Positions 16,036 to 24,179 of a stretch of DNA of 64,000 nucleotides are shown piece by piece. The position numbers were made by a program, and so were the translations under genes. The notes beneath the pieces are model-generated. The model saw only the letters and a program-made list of their open reading frames with translations, ran no database searches and had not been told where the DNA came from. This stretch comes from Alishewanella tabrizica (GTDB lineage: Bacteria; Pseudomonadota; Gammaproteobacteria; Enterobacterales; Alteromonadaceae), in contig NZ_BMYR01000007.1 in NCBI RefSeq assembly GCF_014652375.1, positions 124,001 to 188,000 of the forward strand, written 5' to 3'. The first letter of the stretch is position 1; the number at the start of each line of letters is the position of its first letter.

Positions 16036-17019
16036 ATGTTCGCTTATGTCGTAAATACGCGTGTGTCAGGTCGCCTTGGTTTGTTATTACTAGCCGTTTT
16101 GTTAAGTGCTTGCGTTGCCCCTGCCCTATTGTTATCTCCCCAAGGTCAGCTGATGTGGGCGATAATGAAACCCATGGTCGGCTTAGATCCTAACGAAGTA
16201 AACTTATTTGAGCAGCCCATCATTAAAAAACGGTTAGAACCCCTTCTGGGTGAACATTACTTGACGGCTGTAACACTGTTAAACACTGCTGATGAAATTA
16301 AACAGCAAGGGCCATTGTTTTATGTTGCCTCTAACTACACACCGTTGCCAACGTTAGCCGAGAAAGCTGGCTTTGTGTGGAATGCTGAAACAAACCAAAT
16401 GGCAGTATTAATAAGCAAAGGCGGCGTAACGCACATTTTTGCCGAAGCGGTAGAGCAAAAAGCCAAAGCCGTATTGCCTGTATGGCCTGATGAGCTGGTA
16501 GATTATGCAAAAATGGCAAGTGATCCGGAAAAAATGCTTAAAAAACAACTGGAAGAGCAAACACAGCAATTAATTGAACAACCTAAACAACAATTGCAAA
16601 ACGCGATTGATGAACAAAAACAGCTATTAATCGAACAACCTAAACAACAGTTACAAAACGCGATTGATGAACAAAAACAGCAATTGCTCGAACAGCCAAA
16701 ACAGCAATTGCAAAACGCGATTGATGAACAAAAACAGCAATTAATTGAACAGCCTAAACAGCAATTGCAAAACGCGATTGATGAACAAAAACAGCTATTA
16801 ATCGAACAACCTAAACAACAATTGCAAAACGCGATTGATGAACAAAAACAGCAATTAATTGAACAGCCTAAACAACAATTGCAAAACGCGATTGATGAAC
16901 AAAAACAGCTATTAATCGAACAACCTAAACAACAATTGCAAAACGCGATTGATGAACAAAAACGGTTAATTGAACAGCAAAAACCAACACCTAAAAAAGA
17001 CAACAAACCTGCTAATTAA
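16036..17019 (+). CDS. Lipoprotein with seven 19-residue Gln-rich helical repeats
   Basis: I do not recognise the family. The 327-residue protein has a lipoprotein signal (hydrophobic 14-22, lipobox LLSAC with the lipidated Cys at 26). A globular part of about 150 residues follows, then residues 177-309 are seven units of QQLIEQPKQQLQNAIDEQK, and the end is a Lys/Pro-rich tail (KPTPKKDNKPAN). Each unit is charged, helix-prone and holds one proline, so a rod or coiled coil kinked every 19 residues is likely. Units alternate between QQLI and QLLI starts. The lipid anchor with a stalk suggests an envelope-spanning spacer, but that is inference. It is a single-gene unit. Confidence 0.88.
   Translation: MFAYVVNTRVSGRLGLLLLAVLLSACVAPALLLSPQGQLMWAIMKPMVGLDPNEVNLFEQPIIKKRLEPLLGEHYLTAVTLLNTADEIKQQGPLFYVASNYTPLPTLAEKAGFVWNAETNQMAVLISKGGVTHIFAEAVEQKAKAVLPVWPDELVDYAKMASDPEKMLKKQLEEQTQQLIEQPKQQLQNAIDEQKQLLIEQPKQQLQNAIDEQKQQLLEQPKQQLQNAIDEQKQQLIEQPKQQLQNAIDEQKQLLIEQPKQQLQNAIDEQKQQLIEQPKQQLQNAIDEQKQLLIEQPKQQLQNAIDEQKRLIEQQKPTPKKDNKPAN
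16564..16962 (+). repeat. Seven in-frame 57-bp tandem repeats
   Basis: Seven units of exactly 57 bases encode the 19-residue repeat. Units 1-2, 4-5 and 6-7 form similar pairs (CAATTAATT... then CTATTAATC...), so a 114-base pair of units was probably duplicated after the single unit. Very high identity between units implies recent expansion or ongoing homogenisation and predicts copy-number variation between strains. Confidence 0.95.
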
Positions 17020-17040
17020 TTTTTTTAGCACATTCAATTT

Positions 17041-17075
17041 TGCCGAATAGCCAAGCATTTGTTTGGTATTCGGCA
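17041..17075. other. Imperfect hairpin downstream of the repeat lipoprotein
   Basis: TGCCGAATA-g-CCAA and TTGG-TATTCGGCA pair into a 13-base stem with one bulged base and an eight-base loop. It lies 22 bases after the lipoprotein stop. The T-run (seven T's at about 17019-17026) precedes it rather than following, so intrinsic termination is uncertain. Confidence 0.45.
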
Positions 17076-17278
17076 CAGGTTTAAGCGCTATTAACATTAA
17101 GCATTGCGATAGCGCGTTTTACTCTCTCGATAAAAAACGCCTATTACATCTGAGATGCATGGCTTAAAATGACTAAGAGGTACGGGTTCAAAACTGGTGC
17201 TATTTCATTCTCATACTTGTATTTTACCGTTAAGGCAGTATCCTTGGCGCCTGAAAATTTCCAGATAAGGTCTTCTCG

Positions 17279-18118
17279 ATGTTAAGTTATCGTCATAGTT
17301 ATCATGCGGGTAATCATGCAGATGTGATAAAACACCTTACGCAAGTGGCGATACTGGATTATCTGTTGAAAAAAGATAAACCCTTTTGCTATCACGATAC
17401 CCATGCTGGCGCCGGGCTGTATAGCTTACAGAGCGAACATGCCCAAAAAACAGCGGAATACCAAGGCGGTATCGCTAAGCTCTGGCACTACCAAGCACAA
17501 AGCCCCGTTTTGCAACGCTATCTGGGATTGGTAAAACAGCTAAACCCAGATGACACCCTTAATTTCTACCCAGGCTCACCCAAAATTGCGGCGCTGATGT
17601 TACGCCAATCTGATCACTTGCAAGCAACAGAGTTACATCCAACCGATTTCCCGCTATTGAAGAGTCAGTTTGTAAAACGCCGTTATACTCGGATTGAAAA
17701 TATTGATGCGTATGCCGGATTTAAAGCGATGCTTCCGCCACTGGTTAAACGGGGTGTCGTGTTGATGGATCCCCCGTACGAGCTTAAAACGGAATATCAG
17801 GATCTGGTAAACGGTTTGCAGGACGCGTATAAGCGTTGGCCACAAGCAACCTACGCTATTTGGTATCCGGTGATTGAACGCCCAGCCGTTGAGGCTTTTA
17901 TTGCCGCCATTGTAGCGAGTGGTATTAAAAACCAGCTTCGTATTGAATTCAACTTGCATGCTGACAGTAGCGGTCATGGTATGACGGGCAGCGGTATGCT
18001 CGTGATCAATCCTCCCTTTACTCTCGCTACAGAAATGCGACAGGCCTTAACAGAGGTGCTATCGCAAATAGGCTCAGTGCACAGCACGGTGCAAATCACC
18101 CCATTAGTTGCAGAATAG
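17279..18118 (+). CDS. rlmJ: 23S rRNA (adenine-2030-N6)-methyltransferase
   Basis: Methylates N6 of A2030 in 23S rRNA using S-adenosylmethionine. The 279-residue protein shows the family's opening MLSYRHSYHAGNHADVIKH, the SAM-binding stretch YHDTHAGAGLYSL (38-50), and the catalytic N6-adenine methyltransferase motif D164-P-P-Y167. Length agrees with E. coli RlmJ (280). The last coding bases, including the stop, are duplicated in a 12-base tandem repeat leading to the next gene, with which it is probably co-transcribed. Confidence 0.95.
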   Translation: MLSYRHSYHAGNHADVIKHLTQVAILDYLLKKDKPFCYHDTHAGAGLYSLQSEHAQKTAEYQGGIAKLWHYQAQSPVLQRYLGLVKQLNPDDTLNFYPGSPKIAALMLRQSDHLQATELHPTDFPLLKSQFVKRRYTRIENIDAYAGFKAMLPPLVKRGVVLMDPPYELKTEYQDLVNGLQDAYKRWPQATYAIWYPVIERPAVEAFIAAIVASGIKNQLRIEFNLHADSSGHGMTGSGMLVINPPFTLATEMRQALTEVLSQIGSVHSTVQITPLVAE

Positions 18119-18130
18119 GTTGCAGAATAG
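18107..18130 (+). repeat. Tandem 12-bp duplication across the rlmJ stop
   Basis: GTTGCAGAATAG occurs twice in direct succession (18107-18118 and 18119-18130), and a third decayed copy, ATTGAAGAAC, follows. The first copy ends with the rlmJ stop codon, so the duplication only lengthened the spacer before the nuclease gene. Confidence 0.85.
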
Positions 18131-18155
18131 ATTGAAGAACAACTTGGAGAATACA

Positions 18156-18941
18156 ATGCGTTATCTATTGGTTATCTTTAGCATGCTACTGAGTTTTCAC
18201 AGTCATGGTTTTGGTCGCACCGGCCACGGTATGGTTTGCGATATGGCTTTACAGTTGGTCAGCAGCAGCACCCAACAACACCTTGCCAGCCTGGTTGCTG
18301 CATCGCCCCATAATGAATTTGCGACAGCCTGTGCTTGGCCTGATGAAGTAAGACGTGAAGAGGCGTTTCGTTGGAGCGCACCACATCATTACGTGAATAT
18401 GCCACGGGGCGAAAAGCAAGTGAGCTTAGAGAATTGTCCAGAGCAAGGGTGTATTTTATCGGCCATTGCCGATATGCAGCAGCGATTACAGAACGATGCT
18501 GATGATTGGCAAGCATTGTTGTTTTTAGCGCATCACATAGGCGATTTACATCAACCTTTGCATGTCAGTTATGCCGATGATTTAGGCGGCAATCGAACCG
18601 CCGTTTATTTTTTGAGTCACGAAACGCCCACTAACTTGCATGGTGTCTGGGATGGCAATATCTTAAACACGCTTGGCTATGAAAACAATTTTGAGAAACA
18701 AGAAGCGCTGTTTTTGCAGATAACACCTGAACATATTGCTAAATGGCAACAGGGAACGGTGCTTGATTGGGCTAACGAATCCGCTGCCATAACCTATGAT
18801 ATTTACCAGAATTATCGTCCAGGGATGTTAATAGACGAGGCGTATGTTACTCAACACCAACCGGTGCTAGAACAGCGTTTACAACAAGCTGCTGTGCGAT
18901 TGGCTTGGGTATTAGAGCAGCTTTTTGCGCAGCCGCGCTAA
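18156..18941 (+). CDS. Secreted S1/P1-type zinc nuclease
   Basis: A 261-residue exported phosphodiesterase/nuclease of the S1/P1 family, which hydrolyses single-stranded DNA and RNA with three zinc ions. The signal peptide covers about residues 1-18. Family ligands seen are H24 in GRTGHG, D63 in WPD, H78, the HHIGDLHQPLH block (126-136, with D130 and H136), and H162/D166 in LHGVWDGN. In fungal enzymes the mature protein starts with Trp, which binds zinc through its backbone; here the equivalent residue is Phe19, as in several bacterial members. I chose the ATG at 18156 (TTGGAGAATACA upstream) over an in-frame start at 18108 that would spoil the signal peptide. Confidence 0.9.
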   Translation: MRYLLVIFSMLLSFHSHGFGRTGHGMVCDMALQLVSSSTQQHLASLVAASPHNEFATACAWPDEVRREEAFRWSAPHHYVNMPRGEKQVSLENCPEQGCILSAIADMQQRLQNDADDWQALLFLAHHIGDLHQPLHVSYADDLGGNRTAVYFLSHETPTNLHGVWDGNILNTLGYENNFEKQEALFLQITPEHIAKWQQGTVLDWANESAAITYDIYQNYRPGMLIDEAYVTQHQPVLEQRLQQAAVRLAWVLEQLFAQPR

Positions 18942-19024
18942 CGCCGGCGTACACAATGCCCTCAAGCTGACGCTGGGGGCAAAACATTTACGCTACTGGG
19001 TAATGCTGCAGTAATGCGCTAGGC

Positions 19025-19570
19025 TTAGCGGATCCAGCCTTTACTGATCTGTCGAAATAATTCGGTTCCCGCTTTTTCTAGCCACTCAAACGCTAGCATT
19101 TCTTGGCTAACAATCTGCGCACCGGCTTGCTGCATGCGCGAGAATGCTAATTGCTTATTCTCTGGTGTGCGTGAACCGGTGGCTTCACTGACCACAAATA
19201 CCTGATACTTCGCCGCCAATAAATCCATCACCGTTTGTAACACGCACACATGGGCCTCGGTACCCAATACTATAACTTGAGATCGTTGCGCTTGTGCCAA
19301 GGCATTGGCTATCGTTGCTTCACGTAAGGCACTAAAGTGAATTTTTTCGTAGATGGCAGTGCTAGGAATTAATTCTGCCAAGGCAGGTAAGGTGTGCCCA
19401 AGTCCTTTCGGATAATGCTCCGTTGCCATAACCGGCACCTCACACAAGCTTGCCACTTGCAGTACCCATGCCGCCGCCTGACTCACTGCCGCATGATCAA
19501 AAATAGCGGGCGCTAATCGACTTTGAATATCAATTAATAACACCTGACTCTGCTGCGCTTGAATAAGCAT
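19025..19570 (-). CDS. Isochorismatase-family cysteine hydrolase
   Basis: A 181-residue cytosolic hydrolase of the YcaC-like isochorismatase branch. The catalytic triad is visible as D14 (LLIDIQSRL), K76 (EKIHFSAL) and C109 (VLGTEAHVCV), and the cis-peptide GTEAH precedes the cysteine. The substrate is unknown; members include nicotinamidase-like and amide hydrolases. The ATG at 19570 follows GGAGAGAG; an upstream TTG at 19582 would overlap that ribosome site and was rejected. Its neighbour yciU reads the same way 34 bases upstream. Confidence 0.88.
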   Translation of the reverse strand: MLIQAQQSQVLLIDIQSRLAPAIFDHAAVSQAAAWVLQVASLCEVPVMATEHYPKGLGHTLPALAELIPSTAIYEKIHFSALREATIANALAQAQRSQVIVLGTEAHVCVLQTVMDLLAAKYQVFVVSEATGSRTPENKQLAFSRMQQAGAQIVSQEMLAFEWLEKAGTELFRQISKGWIR

Positions 19571-19604
19571 GTCTCTCTCCAATTACACACGTAACCTGAA
19601 ATAG

Positions 19605-19934
19605 TTAAAACGTCTGACCGCGCCATAACGCATGGCACAAACTTTCCTCTTTATCTCGACTAAGCAAAATTCTGGCTAACACCACATCTGCGGCTCCCGG
19701 TTCAGCCGTTAAACCCACTTGCACTTCAACATGCAGCTCAGGCGATAATTCTTGCGCGGCTAAATCTACCCAGCCTTCACCTGGTGGCACCACATCGGCG
19801 TAACCTCGCGTTTCATAATTTTGTTGATAAAGCTGATAATCGGCTGCTGACAAATTATCCACTGCTAATTCTTCAAAAATATCAAAGGCATGATCACATA
19901 ACTCATCTAACGACCATAGTTCTAATTCGTGCAT
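19605..19934 (-). CDS. yciU: DUF440 (YciU-like) acidic protein
   Basis: A 109-residue, strongly acidic small protein matching the YciU/HI1450 family: AFDIFEELAVDNLSAADYQLY near the start, and the ARILLSRDKEESLCHALWR block at the end, as in E. coli YciU. HI1450 was proposed to mimic double-stranded DNA and bind HU-like proteins, but the role is not settled. An open frame extends to 20042, but the ATG at 19934 has the ribosome site AAGGGGAACCCT and gives the family's normal length. It is divergent from rlmA. Confidence 0.88.
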   Translation of the reverse strand: MHELELWSLDELCDHAFDIFEELAVDNLSAADYQLYQQNYETRGYADVVPPGEGWVDLAAQELSPELHVEVQVGLTAEPGAADVVLARILLSRDKEESLCHALWRGQTF

Positions 19935-20085
19935 AGGGTTCCCCTTAATAATATCTCCTAAGTATAACAAGGCTTGGCAGTGAAAGCTTGCACGCTGTTT
20001 TGGGTAAAACCCGCCGCAGCGAAAACTGAAAGTCGCATCCATGTACTAATTACGTATACAATAGGCTTTTTGTTTCGGAAGCCTT

Positions 20086-20898
20086 ATGTATCTTTGCCCG
20101 CTTTGTCAGTTACCACTAACGTTATCTAGCCGCCACTATCAATGTGCCAACAAGCATAGCTTTGATGTGGCAAAAGAAGGTTATGTTAATCTGTTGCCAG
20201 TGCAGCAAAAAAAATCGTTAGATCCTGGTGATAATAGCGAGATGATGCAAGCGCGCCGAGCTTTTTTAGAGGCGGGTTGGTACCAAAGGGTGGCAGAAGA
20301 GGTGGCCACTATGCTTCAGCCTGCCAATCCTCAGCAAATATTAGATTTAGGGTGTGGCGAAGGCTACTACAGCGGCATCTTGCAGCGTCAATTAGCACCT
20401 AAGCAACTGTATGGCATCGATATCTCCAAAGCAGCCATCCGCTATGCAGCAAAACATTATCCTAACGCCACTTTTGCTGTAGCGAGCGCTTATCAACTGC
20501 CATTTGCCGCCGATCAGTTTGATGCCATTGTACGAATTTATGCACCATCTCTGCTCAGTGAGCTACAACGGGTTCTTAACGTGGGCGGGTACTTACTTAC
20601 CGTTACGCCGGCTCCAGCACATTTAGTGCAAATAAAACAGGCTATTTACCCACACGTAAAACTGCATAGTGATGCGATAGAGCAATTAGCTGGGTTTCAG
20701 CATTGTGAGCGTAAGCAGCTACGCTTTACCTTAGATCAGTTAACCGCAGCGGATTTAGATCATCTGCTCACGATGGTACCGTTAGGTTGGAAATTTAACG
20801 CAGCTACCAAAACACAATTTATCGAAAGTAAGCCCGCCATCGAATGTGATTTTTACCTAGATCTATATCAACTTGGCACAAAACAGCCTTGCCCTTAA
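20086..20898 (+). CDS. rlmA: 23S rRNA (guanine-745-N1)-methyltransferase
   Basis: Methylates N1 of G745 in 23S rRNA. The 270-residue protein begins with the family's zinc site (C4, C7, C20, H24 in CPLC and CANKH), followed by the conserved KEGYVNLLPVQQKKS and PGDNSEMMQARRAFL stretches. The Rossmann methyltransferase core follows, with ILDLGCGEGYYS as SAM motif I. Length matches E. coli RlmA (269). It is divergent from yciU, and its stop codon lies within a terminator-like hairpin. Confidence 0.95.
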   Translation: MYLCPLCQLPLTLSSRHYQCANKHSFDVAKEGYVNLLPVQQKKSLDPGDNSEMMQARRAFLEAGWYQRVAEEVATMLQPANPQQILDLGCGEGYYSGILQRQLAPKQLYGIDISKAAIRYAAKHYPNATFAVASAYQLPFAADQFDAIVRIYAPSLLSELQRVLNVGGYLLTVTPAPAHLVQIKQAIYPHVKLHSDAIEQLAGFQHCERKQLRFTLDQLTAADLDHLLTMVPLGWKFNAATKTQFIESKPAIECDFYLDLYQLGTKQPCP

Positions 20899-20913
20899 TT
20901 AAATAAGGCTGTT
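20882..20913. terminator. Bidirectional terminator between rlmA and the serine hydrolase gene
   Basis: Nine-base perfect arms AACAGCCTT and AAGGCTGTT surround a 14-base loop. The rlmA stop codon lies in the loop. On the minus strand the stem is followed by TTTT after the serine hydrolase stop. The long loop makes it only moderately convincing. Confidence 0.55.
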
Positions 20914-20924
20914 ATCGCTATCGT

Positions 20925-22157
20925 TTAACACTTAGGCCCTTTTAGCGCTGTGCCGGTGCTGGTTGTTGTTTTAGCCGCAGGCTGGCACTGCGCCAGCAAG
21001 GCAGCTTTATCTTGTTGTTGCATGGCGGTAAACATGTTTGACCAAAACCGCGTGCTAATATCAGCAATCACATTTGACTCGGCATTTAACAACAACACTA
21101 AGCCCAGTTCCCGATCTTTTGAATACGCGATTTCAGCCCGAAACCCCTGCACCCAGCCGCCATGATAGATCAATTGCTCTTGTCCAAATTGATATACCCG
21201 CCAACCTAAACCGTAATGCGCATCTTTCAAATGCTCACGCCATAAACGACGCCGCGTATCTCTTACCGTGCGCACCCGTTTACGCGTGATGTGGTTAAGA
21301 TGCTCCTCCGAAAGCACATCAGGGTTGTAGCCTAATTGCGCAATCAACCAAAACCCCAGATCAATAGCACTGGCATTAACCCCCGCGGCTGGGGCAAAAC
21401 GATAGTAACTTTCATTTACCGTGCGTGAATGCCATTTTCCACGTGCTTTAACATGCGGTAACGCCCGATTTTTGCTATTTAAAAACCCTTCTAAACCAAC
21501 CGAGGCCGTTGGCATTTTTAACGGTGTAAAAATATTTTGCTGCAGCAAGCTCGCATAATCTTGCGAGGTTGTTTGCTGCATGATGGGCTCAATTAAACTA
21601 AATAGCACATTTTGATAGCCGTAGCACTGTCCTGGGTTACACAGAGGATCTAACTTTTTAAATTGCGGCAAAATACGATCAGGTTCTAAATTGGCTTCAA
21701 TTAAATTGTCGTAGGCATTGGCAATAACGCCGGTGCTTTGTGCCAATAAATGCTCTACTTTCAATTTGTTATTATAAGAGCGGGTTTTAAATGAAAACTC
21801 AGGCAAATAACGGGTTACGGGTTCATCCCATTTGAAATGGCCTTGAGCGGCTAAAATGCTGGCTAAGCCACCGGCAAAAGTTTTTGAAACCGACGCAATA
21901 CGAAAAACCGTATAGGCATCCACAGGGGCTTTGGATCCCACCTCTCTAACACCGTATCCCCCGGTACTAACAATTTTATCTTTGTAAACAATCGCGTAAG
22001 CAGCACCAGGTACCTTTTGCTCGGCCAATGACTTTTCAAAGTGTTGCTTAAAATCAGCAATCTGTGCAGGCGTAACGTCCCTCGCTAGAACGGAGAACGT
22101 GCTTAACACGCCGATGAATAATATTGCTCTTAACAACACGACAGCCCTCTTAGGCAA
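20925..22157 (-). CDS. Exported serine hydrolase, class C beta-lactamase/esterase fold
   Basis: A 410-residue periplasmic serine hydrolase of the beta-lactamase (class C)/DD-peptidase-like family. A signal peptide covers about residues 1-25. The nucleophile motif is S89-V-S-K92 (RIASVSKTF), the second motif is Tyr-Gln-Asn in YGYQNVLFS, and the third is HGG in IYHGGWVQGF. These are generic; resistance should not be assumed, and esterase or peptidase activity on cell-wall material is as likely. It is last in a same-strand series after the ECF sigma and anti-sigma-like genes, 54 bases downstream of the latter, suggesting it may belong to the sigma factor's output. Confidence 0.88.
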   Translation of the reverse strand: MPKRAVVLLRAILFIGVLSTFSVLARDVTPAQIADFKQHFEKSLAEQKVPGAAYAIVYKDKIVSTGGYGVREVGSKAPVDAYTVFRIASVSKTFAGGLASILAAQGHFKWDEPVTRYLPEFSFKTRSYNNKLKVEHLLAQSTGVIANAYDNLIEANLEPDRILPQFKKLDPLCNPGQCYGYQNVLFSLIEPIMQQTTSQDYASLLQQNIFTPLKMPTASVGLEGFLNSKNRALPHVKARGKWHSRTVNESYYRFAPAAGVNASAIDLGFWLIAQLGYNPDVLSEEHLNHITRKRVRTVRDTRRRLWREHLKDAHYGLGWRVYQFGQEQLIYHGGWVQGFRAEIAYSKDRELGLVLLLNAESNVIADISTRFWSNMFTAMQQQDKAALLAQCQPAAKTTTSTGTALKGPKC

Positions 22158-22211
22158 CAGTAGCCCATTTGTGTCTACGACGAGGCATTATTGCAATGCA
22201 GCGGTTTTTTT

Positions 22212-22871
22212 TCAACTAACTGGGCACAGCTGGGCGTTATCTGCTGGCTTTATCGCCACTAATTGGCCTTGCGCCCCGCGATAAAAAGCAATTTGCTGCT
22301 GTGTTTGCCATACTGACGGCGTCGCATCAAACGTTTTTAATTGTTGCAACAAGGCATCATCTAGCGTTACGGCAATCTTATCACATACCGTAATTTGCCA
22401 TTCTTGCTGTACTTTTTGTAACACGCCATATTCTGCATGAAATTGACTTATATCGCGCTGTGCAGCCACCATCTGTTGATAACGTTGTTGCTGTTCGTCA
22501 TTAGAAAACTGAGCCACCACCGCAGGAAGCGAACGCATCGTTAAACGGTGGTTCTCCCTTTCCGACGGCTGGTTTTGATAGGTAATGGCAATGTGATAAG
22601 ACGGGATGCTAACGGGTTGCAACAACAAAAAACCCAATATGGCTAAGCATATACTGCCAAGCACGAATTGAGCTTGACGAAACCATGCTTGCAATGGCCA
22701 CGAAAATGGAAATGCGGATCGCTGATTAACCTGCTGTAACAACTTGGCTTTAAGGGCTGCAGGTAAAGGATGCTGTGCTTTACTGTCCGCATAGGCCTGT
22801 TTTAACCTTTGCTCTTGGGCATCCAGCTTGGACGTTGTGGGCGTAAAATTGGGGGGTGTTGGCTTAGTCAT
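22212..22871 (-). CDS. Membrane-anchored anti-sigma-like protein
   Basis: A 219-residue protein with a cytosolic N-terminal part (1-65), one transmembrane helix at about 68-87 (FVLGSICLAILGFLLLQPV) and a periplasmic C-terminal domain of about 130 residues. I recognise no named family. Its gene overlaps the end of the ECF sigma gene by eight bases, an arrangement typical of anti-sigma factors, and the topology fits. A zinc-binding anti-sigma HxxxCxxC motif is not present. The start at 22871 was chosen because the longer frame begins inside the sigma gene without a ribosome site. Confidence 0.75.
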   Translation of the reverse strand: MTKPTPPNFTPTTSKLDAQEQRLKQAYADSKAQHPLPAALKAKLLQQVNQRSAFPFSWPLQAWFRQAQFVLGSICLAILGFLLLQPVSIPSYHIAITYQNQPSERENHRLTMRSLPAVVAQFSNDEQQQRYQQMVAAQRDISQFHAEYGVLQKVQQEWQITVCDKIAVTLDDALLQQLKTFDATPSVWQTQQQIAFYRGAQGQLVAIKPADNAQLCPVS

Positions 22872-23439
22872 GATCGACTCCGCAAAATTGCTGCAAAAAT
22901 TGCCGTGCATAACGCAGGCGGCTTTTAATAGTTTCTTGAGGCTGCCCAGTGATAAGGGCAATATCGGCCAGCGAAAACCCCTCTAATTGCAAAATCAAGG
23001 CTTCACGCTGCACGAAAGGTAATAGCGTCAAATGCGCATCAAACGCCATTTGCTGCTGATGCTGAGCCACCTTTTGCCAAACCTCGGTGTCTGCACTTTC
23101 GCTAATATGGTCGTCCCATTCAATCGTCTGCCAACGTTGTTGACGTCGCATCTCATCAACCAACGTATGCCGACCTATGGTGAATAGCCAGGTTTTGAAG
23201 CTTGCGCCGCCGGCAAAGCGCTGGTGTTGTTCAATCACTTTTAGCCATGTTTGCTGACTCACGTCTTCTGCCATTTTGGCATCCGATTGTTTTACTAAAA
23301 AATAATACAAATCTGGGCCGCATTGCTCTACAAGTTGCGCCATATAGCCCGGTTTTCCGCTTCGCGTAAACTGGGCCAGTAACGCTTCAGCAGAGGACGC
23401 TTTCCCCAAGCGTCCACTAAACAAAAAAGCCAATGCCAT
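22864..23439 (-). CDS. ECF-type RNA polymerase sigma factor
   Basis: A 191-residue sigma-70-family factor with only regions 2 and 4. Region 2 includes AEDVSQQTWLKVIEQHQRF and FKTWLFTIGRHTLVDEMRR. Region 4 has the helix-turn-helix FSLADIALITGQPQETIKSRL near the C-terminus. It is preceded 26 bases upstream by the TonB-like gene and overlaps the anti-sigma-like gene downstream, so these probably form one transcript. Its target promoters are not evident here. The start at 23439 has only a weak ribosome site (AAGGATAG). Confidence 0.88.
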   Translation of the reverse strand: MALAFLFSGRLGKASSAEALLAQFTRSGKPGYMAQLVEQCGPDLYYFLVKQSDAKMAEDVSQQTWLKVIEQHQRFAGGASFKTWLFTIGRHTLVDEMRRQQRWQTIEWDDHISESADTEVWQKVAQHQQQMAFDAHLTLLPFVQREALILQLEGFSLADIALITGQPQETIKSRLRYARQFLQQFCGVDHD

Positions 23440-23465
23440 ACTCTATCCTTATACCGGCTGTCGCA

Positions 23466-24116
23466 TTATTGCTCCGCTAGCTGAAAATCCAGCTGCACCT
23501 GCAGATCAGTTTGCTTTAATGGTTTTCCATCCTGTAATTGTGGCTGATATTTCCACCGCCGTAAGGCGCTAACCGCTTCACGATCAAATATATTTCTGGG
23601 CTCCGCCTCGATGACTTTAATATCATATACACTGCCACTTTCATCAATACTAAAACGTAACCTGACCCAACCACTGATCCCCTTTCGGGCGGCATCAATT
23701 GGAAACCGTGGCTCTACCCTTACTAAAGGCGTAGCCATGTTATTGGTTAAATTAGCCATGGGCTGCGGTCCATCCAACGTGATCCCCATATCAGGCTGCC
23801 ATTTACCCAAATCAACGCCTGTGATGCTGTCGCTAGGATCACTTTGTAGCAGGGTATTAGGTGGCGGCGTCAGTGCCGGCGGTGGCGGTACCAAATTGCG
23901 AATTTCAGGCGGCGTCTCTTGCGGCGGCTCAAATAATTCAACTCTGGGTAGCTCACGTTCAATTTTCACTAACGCATCGTCTATGGGGGTAATAAACCAT
24001 TTCATTAATGCAAACAAACTAAAAGTTATCAGAATCGCTAGCAGCGTGCTGATCAAAAAGCGTAATACGCCTGATTGTAATAAAGAGGGGGTAACTGTTT
24101 GGGCCATTATCATCAT
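23466..24116 (-). CDS. TonB-family energy-transducing protein
   Basis: A 216-residue inner-membrane protein with one N-terminal transmembrane helix (about 18-40), a proline-rich periplasmic stretch (VPPPPALTPPPN), and a C-terminal TonB domain with RFPIDAARKGISGWVRLRF and REAVSALRRWKYQP. It would couple the proton-motive force to outer-membrane receptors. No exbB or exbD is adjacent, so it must use units encoded elsewhere. The start codon is ambiguous: ATG at 24116, 24113 or 24107; AGGAG at 24125-24121 best fits 24113. Confidence 0.88.
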   Translation of the reverse strand: MMIMAQTVTPSLLQSGVLRFLISTLLAILITFSLFALMKWFITPIDDALVKIERELPRVELFEPPQETPPEIRNLVPPPPALTPPPNTLLQSDPSDSITGVDLGKWQPDMGITLDGPQPMANLTNNMATPLVRVEPRFPIDAARKGISGWVRLRFSIDESGSVYDIKVIEAEPRNIFDREAVSALRRWKYQPQLQDGKPLKQTDLQVQLDFQLAEQ

Positions 24117-24179
24117 GATACTCCTGTCGTAAGGGGATATACATTAGACGTTTGACCCAACGTTATGGGGTTAAAAAAA

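Noticed and set aside
16564..16962. Regular repeats that might be a CRISPR array
   Set aside because: Units are directly adjacent with no unique spacers, are in frame with a lipoprotein gene, and no cas gene is near.
16503..17006. A 167-codon cysteine-rich open frame on the minus strand
   Set aside because: It is the antisense of the 57-bp repeats of the lipoprotein gene; its Cys-rich pattern is only the reverse reading of Gln/Lys codons, and it has no ribosome site.
17041..17075. Hairpin after the lipoprotein gene as a standard terminator
   Set aside because: The T-run precedes the stem instead of following it, so I list it only as a hairpin.
20925..22157. Serine hydrolase as a beta-lactamase resistance gene
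   Set aside because: SxxK, YxN and HxG motifs are common to esterases and peptidases; nothing in the sequence shows antibiotic hydrolysis.
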